DNA from: Ardenticatenaceae bacterium
GTDB lineage: Bacteria; Chloroflexota; Anaerolineae; Promineifilales; Promineifilaceae
DNA length: 64,000 bases
Direction of reading: 5' to 3'
Assembly: GCA_020634455.1 (NCBI GenBank)
Contig: JACKBQ010000003.1
Span: 1-64,000, forward strand
The position numbers and the translations under genes are program-made. The first letter of the stretch is position 1. Each line of letters opens with the position of its first letter. Shown piece by piece: positions 52,179-61,039 of this stretch. A model generated the notes under the pieces. It made no database searches, had not been told where the DNA came from, and saw only the letters and a list, made by a program, of their open reading frames with translations.

Positions 52179-53726
52179 ATGCAAAAAGAAATCATCCTGG
52201 ACATGCAGGGAATCCGCAAGCAGTTTGGCTCCGTTGTGGCTCTGGACGACGTGAGCCTGACGTTGACACGCGGCGAGATTCACGGCCTGTTGGGGGGCAA
52301 CGGGGCGGGTAAAACCACCCTCATGAATGTACTTTACGGTCTGTACCGGGCAGATCGTGGCCAAATCATCGTGGCAGGACGGCCGTTGGATATTCGCGCC
52401 CCCAAAGATGCCATCGAGGGTGGCATCGGCATGGTGCACCAGCAATTTTTGCAGGTAAACCGCTTCACCGTGGCCGAAAACATTGTGCTGGGCACCCAGC
52501 TAAAAAGCCAGTCCAACCTCAACCTCCAAGCGGAAAAAGAAACTATTCGTGAGCTGGGCGATCGTTTTGGTTTGCCGGTAGACCCAGACAAGCCGATTCA
52601 CACCCTACCGATGGGCATCCGCCAACGTGTGGAAATTTTGAAGGCGCTGTATCGCGGCGTCAAAATCCTGATTTTGGATGAGCCGACCACCAATCTGACC
52701 CCGCAGGAGGTAGACGCGCTGTTCAGTTCGCTGCGCACGATGGTGCAAGCAGGGCTAACAGTAGTATTTATTACCCATAAGCTGCGCGAAGTGCTGGAAG
52801 TTTGTGACCGCATCACCGTGCTGCGACACGGCCGTAATGTGCTCACCCTCAATCGCGAAGAAGCGTCCGAGGAAGCGTTCATCAAAGGGATGGTGGGGGA
52901 TGACCTGGACGTTTCGCAAAGCATCCAGTTTACGGACAGCAGCCTGGCCACTCAGGTAGCGCCCAACAGCAAAACCGCCACGCTGGAAGTGCGCCATCTC
53001 ACGGTTGGCAGCGGCGCTGTACCGGACCTGAACAGTTGCTCGTTGTCGGTGTTTGAAGGCGAAATTGTGGGTATTGCCGGGGTGGCGGGCAACGGCCAGC
53101 TGGAATTGGCGGAAAGTTTGCTGGGGCTGCGGCAAATTGCGAGCGGGGAGGTGTTGGTAAACGGCCGTAATATCACCAACCTCTCTACCCGTGACCTGTT
53201 AAGCGAAGGGGTGGCTTACATCCCAGAAGATCGCTGGCAGGATGGTTTTTTGGCCAAGGCCAATGTGGCCCAAAATCTGATTTTGGGATTGCACCGACGA
53301 GAACCGTACAGCAACGGCCGTTTCCTCCACTGGCCCGTCATTTTTCAGCGCAGCAACGAACTAATTCAGGAATTCAACATCAAAACGCAGGGCCCAACCG
53401 ACACCGCCGGAAATTTATCTGGGGGCAACATCCAGCGGGTGATGCTGGCCCGCGCCTTTTCCCACCCCGTGCGCTTTCTCATCGCCCACAACCCCACCCG
53501 CGGCCTGGACATCCCCTCGATGGAATTTATCTACCGCCAAATCTTGCAACGGCAGGAAGCGGGCATGGCCACCCTGCTCATCTCCGAAAACATGGATGAG
53601 CTGTTCTTGTTGAGCAACCGCATCGTGGCCATTTGCAACGGCGCGGTGATGGGCGAACTACAGCGCAGCCAGTTTGACCGGTACGCATTGGGCCGCATGA
53701 TGAGTGGAGTGAAGCAAGGTGACTGA
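52179..53726 (+). CDS. Two-domain ABC ATPase of a nucleoside-type importer
   Basis: A 515-residue protein with two ABC domains. The first has Walker A GGNGAGKTTL and Walker B KILILDEPTTNL; the signature here reads LPMGIRQRVEILKAL rather than LSGGQ, a known feature of this group. The second has GVAGNGQLELAESLLGL (degenerate Walker A), LSGGNIQRVMLARAF and LIAHNPTRGLD. This two-domain form drives BMP/ribose/nucleoside importers. The ATG at 52179 is chosen; the GTG at 52161 lies in the hairpin repeat. The stop overlaps the permease start by 8 bases. Confidence 0.92.
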   Translation: MQKEIILDMQGIRKQFGSVVALDDVSLTLTRGEIHGLLGGNGAGKTTLMNVLYGLYRADRGQIIVAGRPLDIRAPKDAIEGGIGMVHQQFLQVNRFTVAENIVLGTQLKSQSNLNLQAEKETIRELGDRFGLPVDPDKPIHTLPMGIRQRVEILKALYRGVKILILDEPTTNLTPQEVDALFSSLRTMVQAGLTVVFITHKLREVLEVCDRITVLRHGRNVLTLNREEASEEAFIKGMVGDDLDVSQSIQFTDSSLATQVAPNSKTATLEVRHLTVGSGAVPDLNSCSLSVFEGEIVGIAGVAGNGQLELAESLLGLRQIASGEVLVNGRNITNLSTRDLLSEGVAYIPEDRWQDGFLAKANVAQNLILGLHRREPYSNGRFLHWPVIFQRSNELIQEFNIKTQGPTDTAGNLSGGNIQRVMLARAFSHPVRFLIAHNPTRGLDIPSMEFIYRQILQRQEAGMATLLISENMDELFLLSNRIVAICNGAVMGELQRSQFDRYALGRMMSGVKQGD

Positions 53727-54765
53727 TTTGACCATGAATCCAGCGGCCCAGCGCCGCCAAAAATTGCTGCGGCAGGTTGGCCCTTATCTGGCAGCTGTGC
53801 TAGCGGCGTTTGTGGTCGTGGGCATTTTGCTCCTGCTGATGGGTTTCAATCCTCTGCGCGCCTTCCAGACCATTTTGTTCACCTCCTTCCGCACGCGCAA
53901 CGGCTTTATCCAAACCTGGCTCAAGTTCATTCCACTGGTGCTGCTGGCGCTGGCCTTCACCATTCCGGCCAAGGGGGGCAAATTCAACATCGGCGGTGAA
54001 GGGCAGATGATCATGGGCGCGGTGGGCGCAGCCGTGGTGGGTATTTTGCTGGCCGATTTACCGGGTCTCATTTTGCTGCCGCTGGTGCTGATTGCCGGTA
54101 TTCTGTCGGGCGCGTTTTGGGCGTTCATTCCAGCGATTTTGCTCTACCGCTTCAACATCAACGAGATTTTGTCTACGGTGCTGCTCAATTTTGTCTCGTT
54201 TAGCGTAATTGATTACGTGGCCACAGAAATCTGGCCCGATCCGCTAGCCGGACATCCCACCACCATTCCCATCGGCGCAGGGGCGGCGTTACCCCGGCTG
54301 ATCAACAGTCCACCACTGCACAGCGGGTTACTCATTGCGATTTTGGTGGCAACGGCCGTTTACATCTACACCGAACGCACCTCAGCTGGCTACGAATTGG
54401 TGGCTACGGGGGCAAATCCGCGCGCAGCGGCCGTTTTTGGCATCAATACCAGCGTGCTCTTTTTGCTGGCGCTGGTGCTTGGCGGGGCAATGGGCGGTTT
54501 GGCTGGAGCAATTGAGGTGGCGGGCGTGCATCATCGCCTCATTGAAGGATTGCAGTCCAACTTTTTGGCGTTGGGCATCATCATTGGCCTTATTTCCAAA
54601 GGCAACCATGCCATTTTGCCATTCGTGGCCCTGTTCATTGCCATTTTGGAGGTGGGGGCCAGCGCCATGCAGCGCACCCTGGCCATTCCAGTGGAGATGG
54701 TTTTCATTGTGGAAGCGCTCATTCTCATCTTTGTGCTGCTGAGTGATGTGGTGAGGAGGGATTAG
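53719..54765 (+). CDS. ABC importer permease 1 (nucleoside/BMP type)
   Basis: A 348-residue membrane permease of the BPD_transp_2 type. About nine helices, with the family loop TIPAKGGKFNIGGEGQMIMGAVG near residue 80 and TSAGYELVATGANPRAAAVFGIN near residue 220 (the coupling loop). The GTG at 53719 overlaps the end of the ATPase gene. An ATG 15 bases on is an alternative start. It pairs with the next permease to form the pore. Confidence 0.92.
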   Translation: MTDLTMNPAAQRRQKLLRQVGPYLAAVLAAFVVVGILLLLMGFNPLRAFQTILFTSFRTRNGFIQTWLKFIPLVLLALAFTIPAKGGKFNIGGEGQMIMGAVGAAVVGILLADLPGLILLPLVLIAGILSGAFWAFIPAILLYRFNINEILSTVLLNFVSFSVIDYVATEIWPDPLAGHPTTIPIGAGAALPRLINSPPLHSGLLIAILVATAVYIYTERTSAGYELVATGANPRAAAVFGINTSVLFLLALVLGGAMGGLAGAIEVAGVHHRLIEGLQSNFLALGIIIGLISKGNHAILPFVALFIAILEVGASAMQRTLAIPVEMVFIVEALILIFVLLSDVVRRD

Positions 54766-55700
54766 TGGAACTGGATCAGGTTGTGAGTTTCATGGGGCTG
54801 GTGTTTCTGGCAGTGGTGCCATACATTTTGGCCAGCCAGGGCACAATGTTGGCCGGGCAGACGGGGCAGTTTAACGTGTCGCAAGAGGGCATTATGCTGG
54901 CGGGGGCGTCGCTGGGTTTTTTAGGTGCGTACCAGTTTAACAGTTTGGCGGCCGGGATGATTACGGCCGTTCTCACCGGCGCACTCTTTGGTCTGGCATT
55001 CACCTACTTCACTACCACCCTCAAGATGAACCAGTTTGTCGTCGGCCTGGCGCTCTTTTTTGTGGGGCTGGGCCTTTCTACCCTGGCGTTTAAGCTGGCG
55101 ATTGGCGTGACGTTAACGCCGCCGCAAATTCCCACGCTCAAAAAAATACCCATCCCGCTACTTAGCCAGATTCCGATTGTGGGCGAGATCATTTTTAGCC
55201 AAAATTTGTTTGTCTACTTTGCCGTGCTTTTATCGCTGGCGCTCTACCTCTTTTTGTACCGAACACAGTACGGGCTGGAACTACGTGCCGTGGGAGAAAG
55301 CCCGAAAACGGCCGACAGCATGGGCATCAGCGTCACCCGCGCCCGGTACGTGACGGCCGTTGTGGGCGGGGCGCTCATCGGGCTGGCGGGTGTCTACCTG
55401 CCGATGGTGTACACCGGCACCTTCACCGAGGGCATTGTGCAAGGGCGCGGCTGGCTTTCAACTGCACTTACCTTTTTTGGTGGCTGGCAGCCACATTACA
55501 TCTTTTTTAGCTCCTTTTTCTTTGCTATGGTGGAGGTCTTTGCCCTGCGTGCTCAAGTGTTTGGTTCCGGTTTGCCACATCAACTTCTGTTAACCTTCCC
55601 CTACATCACCACCTTGCTGGTGATGATGTTTGGGGCACGCTGGGCACGAACCCCAGCCTTTTTGGGTCAAAACTATGACCGGGAGAAACGATCTATATGA
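54765..55700 (+). CDS. ABC importer permease 2 (nucleoside/BMP type)
   Basis: A 311-residue permease. Landmarks: ASQGTMLAGQTGQFNVSQEGIMLAGASLGF near residue 25 and YGLELRAVGESPKTADSMGISVTRARYVTAVVGGALIGLAG as coupling loop. GTG at 54765 shares one base with the previous stop. It ends with an ATGA overlap into the DinB gene. Confidence 0.92.
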   Translation: MELDQVVSFMGLVFLAVVPYILASQGTMLAGQTGQFNVSQEGIMLAGASLGFLGAYQFNSLAAGMITAVLTGALFGLAFTYFTTTLKMNQFVVGLALFFVGLGLSTLAFKLAIGVTLTPPQIPTLKKIPIPLLSQIPIVGEIIFSQNLFVYFAVLLSLALYLFLYRTQYGLELRAVGESPKTADSMGISVTRARYVTAVVGGALIGLAGVYLPMVYTGTFTEGIVQGRGWLSTALTFFGGWQPHYIFFSSFFFAMVEVFALRAQVFGSGLPHQLLLTFPYITTLLVMMFGARWARTPAFLGQNYDREKRSI

Positions 55701-56200
55701 TTTTGCCAGAAGCGGCCGCTTATTTGGAACGAATAGATGATTTACGAGGCCAGATTGCCTCGATTGTGCAAGCGTTGCCCTCGGAGGCACTCAATTGGCG
55801 ACCCGTTGACAACAGAGATATACATGAGACAAACTCGATTGCTGTGTTGGCCGCCCACAGTGCCGGAGCAGAGCATTTTTGGATTGGCGAAGTGGTTGGC
55901 AAGTTACCAGCCACACGAGATCGGGATGCCGAATTTGAGACGGTGGTGGCGGATACGGCCGTTCTCCTGCAAACCCTGCAAACGATTGGCCAACAAACCC
56001 GAACCATTCTACAAAACCTGACGCAAGAAGATTTAGATGGCACGCGCCAGGCGCGCGACCGGGAAGTGCCCGTACGCTGGGGCATTCTCCACGTCATTGA
56101 CCACACGGCGCTGCACCTGGGGCACATGCAAATTACCGCGCAGCTGTGGCAGGGCGGAACGGCCGTTGACGCCCCGCGCTGGTTCCAACGTTTGAAGTAG
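55697..56200 (+). CDS. DinB-family (four-helix metal-binding) protein
   Basis: A 167-residue DinB-like helical-bundle protein. His residues placed for a metal site are in LAAHSAGAEHFWIGEVVG and HVIDHTALHLGHMQIT. The family includes metal-dependent thiol transferases and proteins of unknown role. It shares an ATGA overlap with permease 2, so it is cotranscribed with the importer, but a link to transport is not evident. Confidence 0.82.
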   Translation: MILPEAAAYLERIDDLRGQIASIVQALPSEALNWRPVDNRDIHETNSIAVLAAHSAGAEHFWIGEVVGKLPATRDRDAEFETVVADTAVLLQTLQTIGQQTRTILQNLTQEDLDGTRQARDREVPVRWGILHVIDHTALHLGHMQITAQLWQGGTAVDAPRWFQRLK

Positions 56201-56359
56201 CCCAGCAGTCACAAATGGCCACAGAGTACACAGAGATTTGAGAGGGAATCTGTGGTTGTTGTTCGGTTTAGCGTTTCAACGGCCGTTCTTCATCTGCCAT
56301 TAACAACAGCCGGGTATACTGTTGCCTACAACCTGATTGACAAGATTGGAGGCAACTGA

Positions 56360-57007
56360 ATGAGACGTGCAAACTTTTTTACCTGGGCGGCAACGGCCGT
56401 GCTGGCAACCATGCTAATGGGCTGTGCGGCGGAAGAAACTGGGGAAACGGCCGTTGCTAACCCATCAACCACCAGCAACAGCGACCAAATCGAAGTCAGC
56501 TACACCACCCCAGCCCAGCAGGAAGGCCCGTACTACACCGTGGACAAACCAACCGACCGGGACAACGACCTGACGGCGCTGGATGGCGCAACAGGCGCTC
56601 CGGCGGGGGAGATTATTGAGTTTAGCGGAACGTTGTATGATCGAAACGGCCGTGTCATCCCCAACGCCACCATCGAAATCTGGCAAACAGATGCCAACGG
56701 CGTCTACCTGCACCCCGACGACCCCAGCACCGCTCAGCGAGACGTCAATTTTCAATTTTATGGGGAAGCAGTGACGGATGAAAACGGCCGTTACACCTTC
56801 CGCACCGTTTTCCCCGGCGAGTATGAACCACGCCCCCGCCACATCCATTTTAAGGTGAAGCTAGACGGCGAGACGCTGATCACCAGCCAGTTCTACTTTG
56901 CCAGCGACAACAGCGGTCAGCCTGCCCCGCTCATCATCACCCTCACCCCCGGCGAGGACGGCATCCAAACCGGCCAGCGCGATATCATTCTGAATGTTGT
57001 GCCGTAA
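56360..57007 (+). CDS. Intradiol-dioxygenase-like lipoprotein
   Basis: A 215-residue secreted protein. The signal peptide ends MLMGC with the lipidated Cys at residue 22. The mature part has the intradiol ring-cleavage fold: GPYYTVDKPTDRD (first Tyr ligand), LYDRNGRVIPNATIEIWQTDANGVY, GRYTFRTVFPGEYEPRPRHIHFKV (second Tyr and two His ligands) and TSQFYF. All four Fe(III) ligands appear present. Protocatechuate/catechol dioxygenases are normally cytoplasmic, so a surface-anchored form is unusual though known in some bacteria. The substrate is unknown. Confidence 0.82.
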   Translation: MRRANFFTWAATAVLATMLMGCAAEETGETAVANPSTTSNSDQIEVSYTTPAQQEGPYYTVDKPTDRDNDLTALDGATGAPAGEIIEFSGTLYDRNGRVIPNATIEIWQTDANGVYLHPDDPSTAQRDVNFQFYGEAVTDENGRYTFRTVFPGEYEPRPRHIHFKVKLDGETLITSQFYFASDNSGQPAPLIITLTPGEDGIQTGQRDIILNVVP

Positions 57008-57040
57008 ATTTTCTGCGAAGGGTTTTCAATTTTACTGAAT

Positions 57041-57113
57041 AGGACGCGGATGAACGCGGAAAACGCGGATAAAAAGATAAAAATCCGCGTTTATCCGCGC
57101 TAGTCCGCGTCCT
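57041..57113 (+). terminator. Large hairpin of TCCGCGT repeats after the dioxygenase gene
   Basis: AGGACGCGGATGAACGCGG (from 57041) faces ATCCGCGTTTATCCGCGC-TAGTCCGCGTCCT (to 57113) and is followed by TTTTTT. It is a terminator formed from a dispersed repeat family (also near 10500). The rest of the 371-base spacer 57008-57378 has no gene. Confidence 0.6.
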
Positions 57114-57230
57114 TTTTTGAGGAAACAGACTGGTGGTGGTTTGCCGTGGTAGACGTTGTTGGCGCATTATGAGACAGCACAAACCCAAGCAAATATTGAT
57201 TCGATATGAAGCGACGCGAAACGGAGATAG

Positions 57231-57255
57231 AACTTTCGGCAAATTGCCGAAAGTT
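57231..57255. repeat. Short perfect hairpin in the spacer before the DDAH-like gene
   Basis: AACTTTCGGC (57231-57240) and GCCGAAAGTT (57246-57255) form a 10-bp stem with a 5-base loop. An ACGGCCGT copy (57272-57279) and a CTCTGTGCCCTCTGTGGC repeat (57362-57379) lie between it and the next gene. Confidence 0.5.
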
Positions 57256-57378
57256 TAGAATGAAGGCAGCAAACGGCCGTTCCTACCAAACTGAATGCGC
57301 CGACACCGAATGCATGCTCCGTGTAAATGTTGTACACCATAGCAGCGTTTATCTCTTTTTCCTCTGTGCCCTCTGTGG

Positions 57379-58242
57379 CTAAACCCTTGAAATTGGGCGG
57401 GTGAGGCAGGTAGCTCCGCCTTCGGCCTTGAGCGAAATTTCGTCGCCGCGATAAAGCTGTACACGGCAGCCCGCCGCCTCTAGTCGCTGCTGGGTGATAG
57501 GATTGCGATCTAGCATCACGCAGTTGCCGGGCGACAGCGCCAATACGTTCGGCCCCATCGTCAAAAACTCTTCGTCCGGCACTTCTACCAGGCGGAAGCC
57601 GCGTGCCTTGAGCAGTTGGTAAAATGGCACGGGCATCAGCGGCAGGTAAACCACCGCCACGTCCTCAGCCACCACGCTGATGAACGACATGAGATGCAGG
57701 CAGGCAACTTCCCCTTCGTAATACGGCAGCGGCACGGGGATGATTTCCACGTTGGCAGGGACGGCTTGACGCAGTTGGGCCAGCCCGGCGGCATTGGTGC
57801 GGAAGCCCTGCCCCACAGCCAGCGTCTTTTCATCCAGCCAGAGCAAGTCGCCGCCTTCGGCGCGGGCGTCGCCGTGCAGCTGGTAGTGGATGGGGATGCC
57901 AAGTTTTTGGTAAACGGCCGTACTTGCCCCCTCCTCGCCCCTTCTCAACACCTTGCCCATCTGCAAAATAATCGCCCCGTCGTTGGTCACAATGCTGGGG
58001 TCGTGTACAAAAATGGCGTCGGCATGGTCCGGCAGGTCCACGTCGTGGTACACCACCTCAATCCCCTCGGCGCGCAGCAGGTTAACAAAGGCATCGTGTT
58101 CGTTTTGGGCTTCGGGTAAGGACGGCCGTTCCGTGTAATGCCACTTCTCTGGATCTGCGTTACCGAATGCTGTGGACGGCCGTTTCACCAACACCGTCTG
58201 CAAAGGGGCAATCATGCTCTGGCTACCGTAGTTTTTCGTCAA
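57379..58242 (-). CDS. DDAH-like amidinotransferase-superfamily enzyme
   Basis: A 287-residue protein of the guanidine-modifying superfamily (dimethylarginine dimethylaminohydrolase type). Visible motifs: FVHDPSIV (early acidic site), HGDARAEGGDLLWL, CLHLMSF with the catalytic His, and GGATCLTRPI with the nucleophile Cys279. Such enzymes hydrolyse methylated arginine to citrulline, or act on arginine-like compounds. The start is a TTG at 58242 with GAGGTG upstream. The next genes upstream on the same strand form a polar amino acid importer, which fits uptake of an arginine-type substrate. Confidence 0.85.
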   Translation of the reverse strand: MTKNYGSQSMIAPLQTVLVKRPSTAFGNADPEKWHYTERPSLPEAQNEHDAFVNLLRAEGIEVVYHDVDLPDHADAIFVHDPSIVTNDGAIILQMGKVLRRGEEGASTAVYQKLGIPIHYQLHGDARAEGGDLLWLDEKTLAVGQGFRTNAAGLAQLRQAVPANVEIIPVPLPYYEGEVACLHLMSFISVVAEDVAVVYLPLMPVPFYQLLKARGFRLVEVPDEEFLTMGPNVLALSPGNCVMLDRNPITQQRLEAAGCRVQLYRGDEISLKAEGGATCLTRPISRV

Positions 58243-58254
58243 AGTTCACCTCAT

Positions 58255-58321
58255 GGGGGGAGTAATTGAGTAATTGGTAATTGTGCAGAAAATTACCCAA
58301 TTACTAATTATCCAATTACTT
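58255..58321. repeat. GTAATTGAGTAATTGG palindromic repeat
   Basis: GAGTAATTGAGTAATTGGTAATTG faces TACCCAATTACTAATTATCCAATTACT. The same AT-rich units occur at 4684-4708, 9012-9036 and 11193-11236. It lies between the importer ATPase and the DDAH-like gene and could partly end transcription. Confidence 0.55.
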
Positions 58322-59073
58322 TATGTTAACAAGTGACTTAAAAAAGCGCGGGTGCGCTCGTCTTGAGGATTGGTGAATAGCTTTTCCGGCGGGCCTTCTT
58401 CGATGAAACGGCCGTCGTGCATGTACAAAATCCGGTGGGCAAACTTGCGGGCAAAGCCCATCTCATGCGTCACCGTCAGCATCGTCATGCCTTCTTCCAC
58501 CAGCTTCTGCATCACTGCCAGCACCTCGCCAATCAGCTCCGGGTCCAGCGCCGATGTTGGCTCGTCAAACAACATCACCTTTGGCTCCATCGCCAGGGCG
58601 CGGGCAATGGCCACCCGCTGCTGCTGCCCACCAGACAGCCGCGACGGGTACTGGTCTCGCTTGTTGGCCAGCCCCACTTTCTCCAGATTGTGCATTCCCA
58701 GCTCAATCGCTTGCTTTTTGGGCATCCCTTTTACCGTCACTGGCCCTTCAATCACGTTTTCCAGCGCCGTCATGTGGGCAAACAAGTTGAACGATTGGAA
58801 CACCATCCCCGTTTTCAAGCGCAACTCATGAATTTGCTGCTGATACTCGCGCCCCTTGCCCCCAGCTTCTACTTTGACACCATCCACTTCCACCGAACCA
58901 AATTCTGGCTGCTCTAAAAAGTTTACGCAGCGCAGCAGGGTGCTTTTGCCCGATCCGCTCCGCCCGATGATGCAAATCACCTCCGCCGGAGCCACCTCAA
59001 ACGAAACATCCTTCAGCACATGGACCTGGTCAAAATGCTTGTTCAGGTTTGAAATACATACAATTGAACTCAT
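58321..59073 (-). CDS. Polar amino acid ABC importer ATPase (GlnQ/HisP type)
   Basis: A 250-residue ATPase. Walker A GRSGSGKSTLLR near residue 38, Q-loop VFQSFNLFAHMTALENV, signature LSGGQQQRVAIARAL, Walker B VMLFDEPTSALDPEL and switch His in TVTHEMGFAR. The ATG at 59073 overlaps the permease stop (ATGA). No exact ACGGCCGT occurs from here to the Rieske gene except one near this gene's end (58408). Confidence 0.95.
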   Translation of the reverse strand: MSSIVCISNLNKHFDQVHVLKDVSFEVAPAEVICIIGRSGSGKSTLLRCVNFLEQPEFGSVEVDGVKVEAGGKGREYQQQIHELRLKTGMVFQSFNLFAHMTALENVIEGPVTVKGMPKKQAIELGMHNLEKVGLANKRDQYPSRLSGGQQQRVAIARALAMEPKVMLFDEPTSALDPELIGEVLAVMQKLVEEGMTMLTVTHEMGFARKFAHRILYMHDGRFIEEGPPEKLFTNPQDERTRAFLSHLLT

Positions 59074-59921
59074 AAGGTCCGTTCCCCACGCCCCATGTAC
59101 GCTTCCAGGCGGGATTGAGCCGCCGAGAACATAATGGTGATGATCCAATAAAAAACGGCCGCAATCAACAACGCCTCAAAATTACGAAAATTCGCCCGCC
59201 CTACCTTCTGCGCCCGCCACAAAATCTCCCACACAAAACCAGTGATGGCAATCAGCGAGGTATCCTTCAACATGGCAATAAACTGGTTGCCGATGGGTGG
59301 TATCACCATCCTGAACGCCTGCGGCAGCACAATCCGCTGCATAATTTGCCGCTGGGTCATGCCAATAGCCAGCGCCGCCTCGCGCTGCCCCACCCCCACA
59401 GATTGTATGCCCGCCCGCATAATTTCGGTCATGTAGGCACCATAATTCAGCCCCAAAGCCAACACGCCCGCCGTTAAACCGGTCAGCACAATGCCAAACT
59501 GCGGCAGACCCAAAAAGAAAAAGTAGATTTGCAGCAGCAGCGGCGTTCCGCGAATCAACGAAATATAAAAGGTCGCCAGCGCATACGCCGGTGGCGATTT
59601 AGACAATCGGCCCAAAGCCCCCAACAGCGCCAGCACCGAAGCCAGCGCAATGGATAAAATGGAGAGCAAAATAGTTAGCCCCACACCACCAAAAATGAAT
59701 GGCGTCCGCTCCCAAATGAAATCCCAATCCAGAGAGACTGTGGAAAATTTAATTCCCAGAACAGTAAATTCCACGCCGCTGAAAGCCAAAACAAGCAGGG
59801 CCATCAGCACCAGGTATGAAGCATTGACCCCCAAACTAAAGCGCAACTGCTTTTGGCGGCGCAGCTCCTGTATGATGCGGGCTTGACTGGTAGCGTCGGG
59901 AAAATCGGCCGTATTTCGCAT
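59070..59921 (-). CDS. Polar amino acid ABC importer permease (HisM/GlnP type)
   Basis: A 283-residue permease. After a charged N-terminus and one extra helix, the permease domain has the family loop EAALAIGMTQRQIMQRIVLPQAFRMVIPPIGNQFIAMLKDTSL near the end. AYALATFYISLIRGTPLLLQIYFFFLGLP marks the entry helix. It works with the ATPase downstream and the binding lipoprotein upstream. Three one-mismatch octamers (59156, 59907 and others) occur here but no exact one. Confidence 0.93.
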   Translation of the reverse strand: MRNTADFPDATSQARIIQELRRQKQLRFSLGVNASYLVLMALLVLAFSGVEFTVLGIKFSTVSLDWDFIWERTPFIFGGVGLTILLSILSIALASVLALLGALGRLSKSPPAYALATFYISLIRGTPLLLQIYFFFLGLPQFGIVLTGLTAGVLALGLNYGAYMTEIMRAGIQSVGVGQREAALAIGMTQRQIMQRIVLPQAFRMVIPPIGNQFIAMLKDTSLIAITGFVWEILWRAQKVGRANFRNFEALLIAAVFYWIITIMFSAAQSRLEAYMGRGERTL

Positions 59922-59939
59922 CGCGGTTCTCCTAAAAAA

Positions 59940-59986
59940 GCCACAGAGGGCACAGAAAATCTTAAAAGCTCTGTGCCCTCTGTGGC
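59940..59986. terminator. Perfect 17-bp hairpin of the CACAGAGGGCACAGAG family
   Basis: GCCACAGAGGGCACAGA (59940-59956) and TCTGTGCCCTCTGTGGC (59970-59986) are exact inverse copies around a 13-base loop. It lies between the binding-protein and permease genes of one operon and may leave more message for the binding protein. Confidence 0.65.
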
Positions 59987-59997
59987 AGAAAAATATT

Positions 59998-60855
59998 TTA
60001 TTGGGTGGGGTTCATTGTCAAATCTTCGCTAAACCATTTCATGGATAGCTCGCTCAACGTGCCATCGTCGTGCATTTCTGCAACGATCTCGCTGACACGC
60101 TCCACCAAAGAGGTATTGTCTAGTTCGCCACTTTTGTCAAACGCAACAGCCAGATTTTCCGAGAAAACAGGGGAACCAACGCGCACCACAGCCACATCGC
60201 CATCAATGGCAGCCTGCACCACAGTGTTGGAGGTGAGGAAAACGTCGAACTCCTCGCGACCAGCCTGGATTGACTGGAAGCAGTCATTGTCAGTTTGCAG
60301 AGGAACGATGGTTACGTCCGCGGGGGGATCAGCGTAAAAGCTGCTGTCTGGCAGGCCGAGCGCGTCCACATCGCCACTGAGCCAGGTTTCATAAGTGGTG
60401 GAAAGACCCACGCACACAGATTGACCATTAATCTGGTCCAGGCTGGTAATGCCAGAAGCCTCGGAGGCGGCGAATTGGGCTGGCGTAAAGTAGTAAGCCG
60501 GGTCCGCAAAATCCAGCACTTCCTGCCTGTCGCGGGTAACGGTCATGGAACCGACGCTCATGTCCCATTGGCCACCCCAGTTTCCGGCAGTAATAACATC
60601 CCAGTCGGGGGTAACAAATTCAACTTCAACACCTAGTCTCTCGGCAATTTCGGTAGCGACATCAATGTCGAAGCCCACAAAGTTGCCGTCTTCATCCAGG
60701 TAGGATTGTGGCGCATAGTTGGCATCGGTCGAAACGCGAATGGTGCCACGTTGTTCGATATCGCCCAGCAAATCATCGGCGCTGCTGCCACCACAGGCGG
60801 CCAACAGTAGGCTAAGCGCTACAAACAAGAAAGAAATTGTCACTAACTTTTTCAT
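59998..60855 (-). CDS. Polar amino acid ABC importer substrate-binding lipoprotein
   Basis: A 285-residue lipoprotein. The signal ends LLLAAC with lipidated Cys21. The SBP_bac_3 fold is clear: TIRVSTDANYAPQSYLDEDGNFVGFDIDVATEIAERLGV, VGSMTVTRDRQEVLDFADPAYY, then a hinge and NDCFQSIQAGREEFDVFLTSNT. The Asp in GFDIDVA and the Arg in VTRDR are the usual amino-acid contacts. It is the first gene of the importer operon. Confidence 0.93.
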   Translation of the reverse strand: MKKLVTISFLFVALSLLLAACGGSSADDLLGDIEQRGTIRVSTDANYAPQSYLDEDGNFVGFDIDVATEIAERLGVEVEFVTPDWDVITAGNWGGQWDMSVGSMTVTRDRQEVLDFADPAYYFTPAQFAASEASGITSLDQINGQSVCVGLSTTYETWLSGDVDALGLPDSSFYADPPADVTIVPLQTDNDCFQSIQAGREEFDVFLTSNTVVQAAIDGDVAVVRVGSPVFSENLAVAFDKSGELDNTSLVERVSEIVAEMHDDGTLSELSMKWFSEDLTMNPTQ

Positions 60856-60904
60856 ATGTCTCTCCTCCAGGAAAAATTTGTTTGAATTGGGGAAATAGAT
60901 TGGG

Positions 60905-60992
60905 TTTTCAGTAATTGGCAGATAGTAAATTTATTGTAACGGTTTCTGCCTACTGAAAATTTTTATCGGTTACCGATTACGGTTTACTGCTC
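60905..60992. repeat. GGTAATCGG-family repeat and spacer before the importer operon
   Basis: TCAGTAATTGGCAGATAG and CTACTGAAAATTTTTATCGGTTACCGATTACGG belong to the family at 7389 and 25508. The 184-base spacer should also hold the importer promoter, but no clear -35/-10 pair stands out. Confidence 0.5.
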
Positions 60993-61039
60993 ACACTGTT
61001 ACAAGTTTGCATCAATCAAGTTGGGGGATCTCACCTCCT

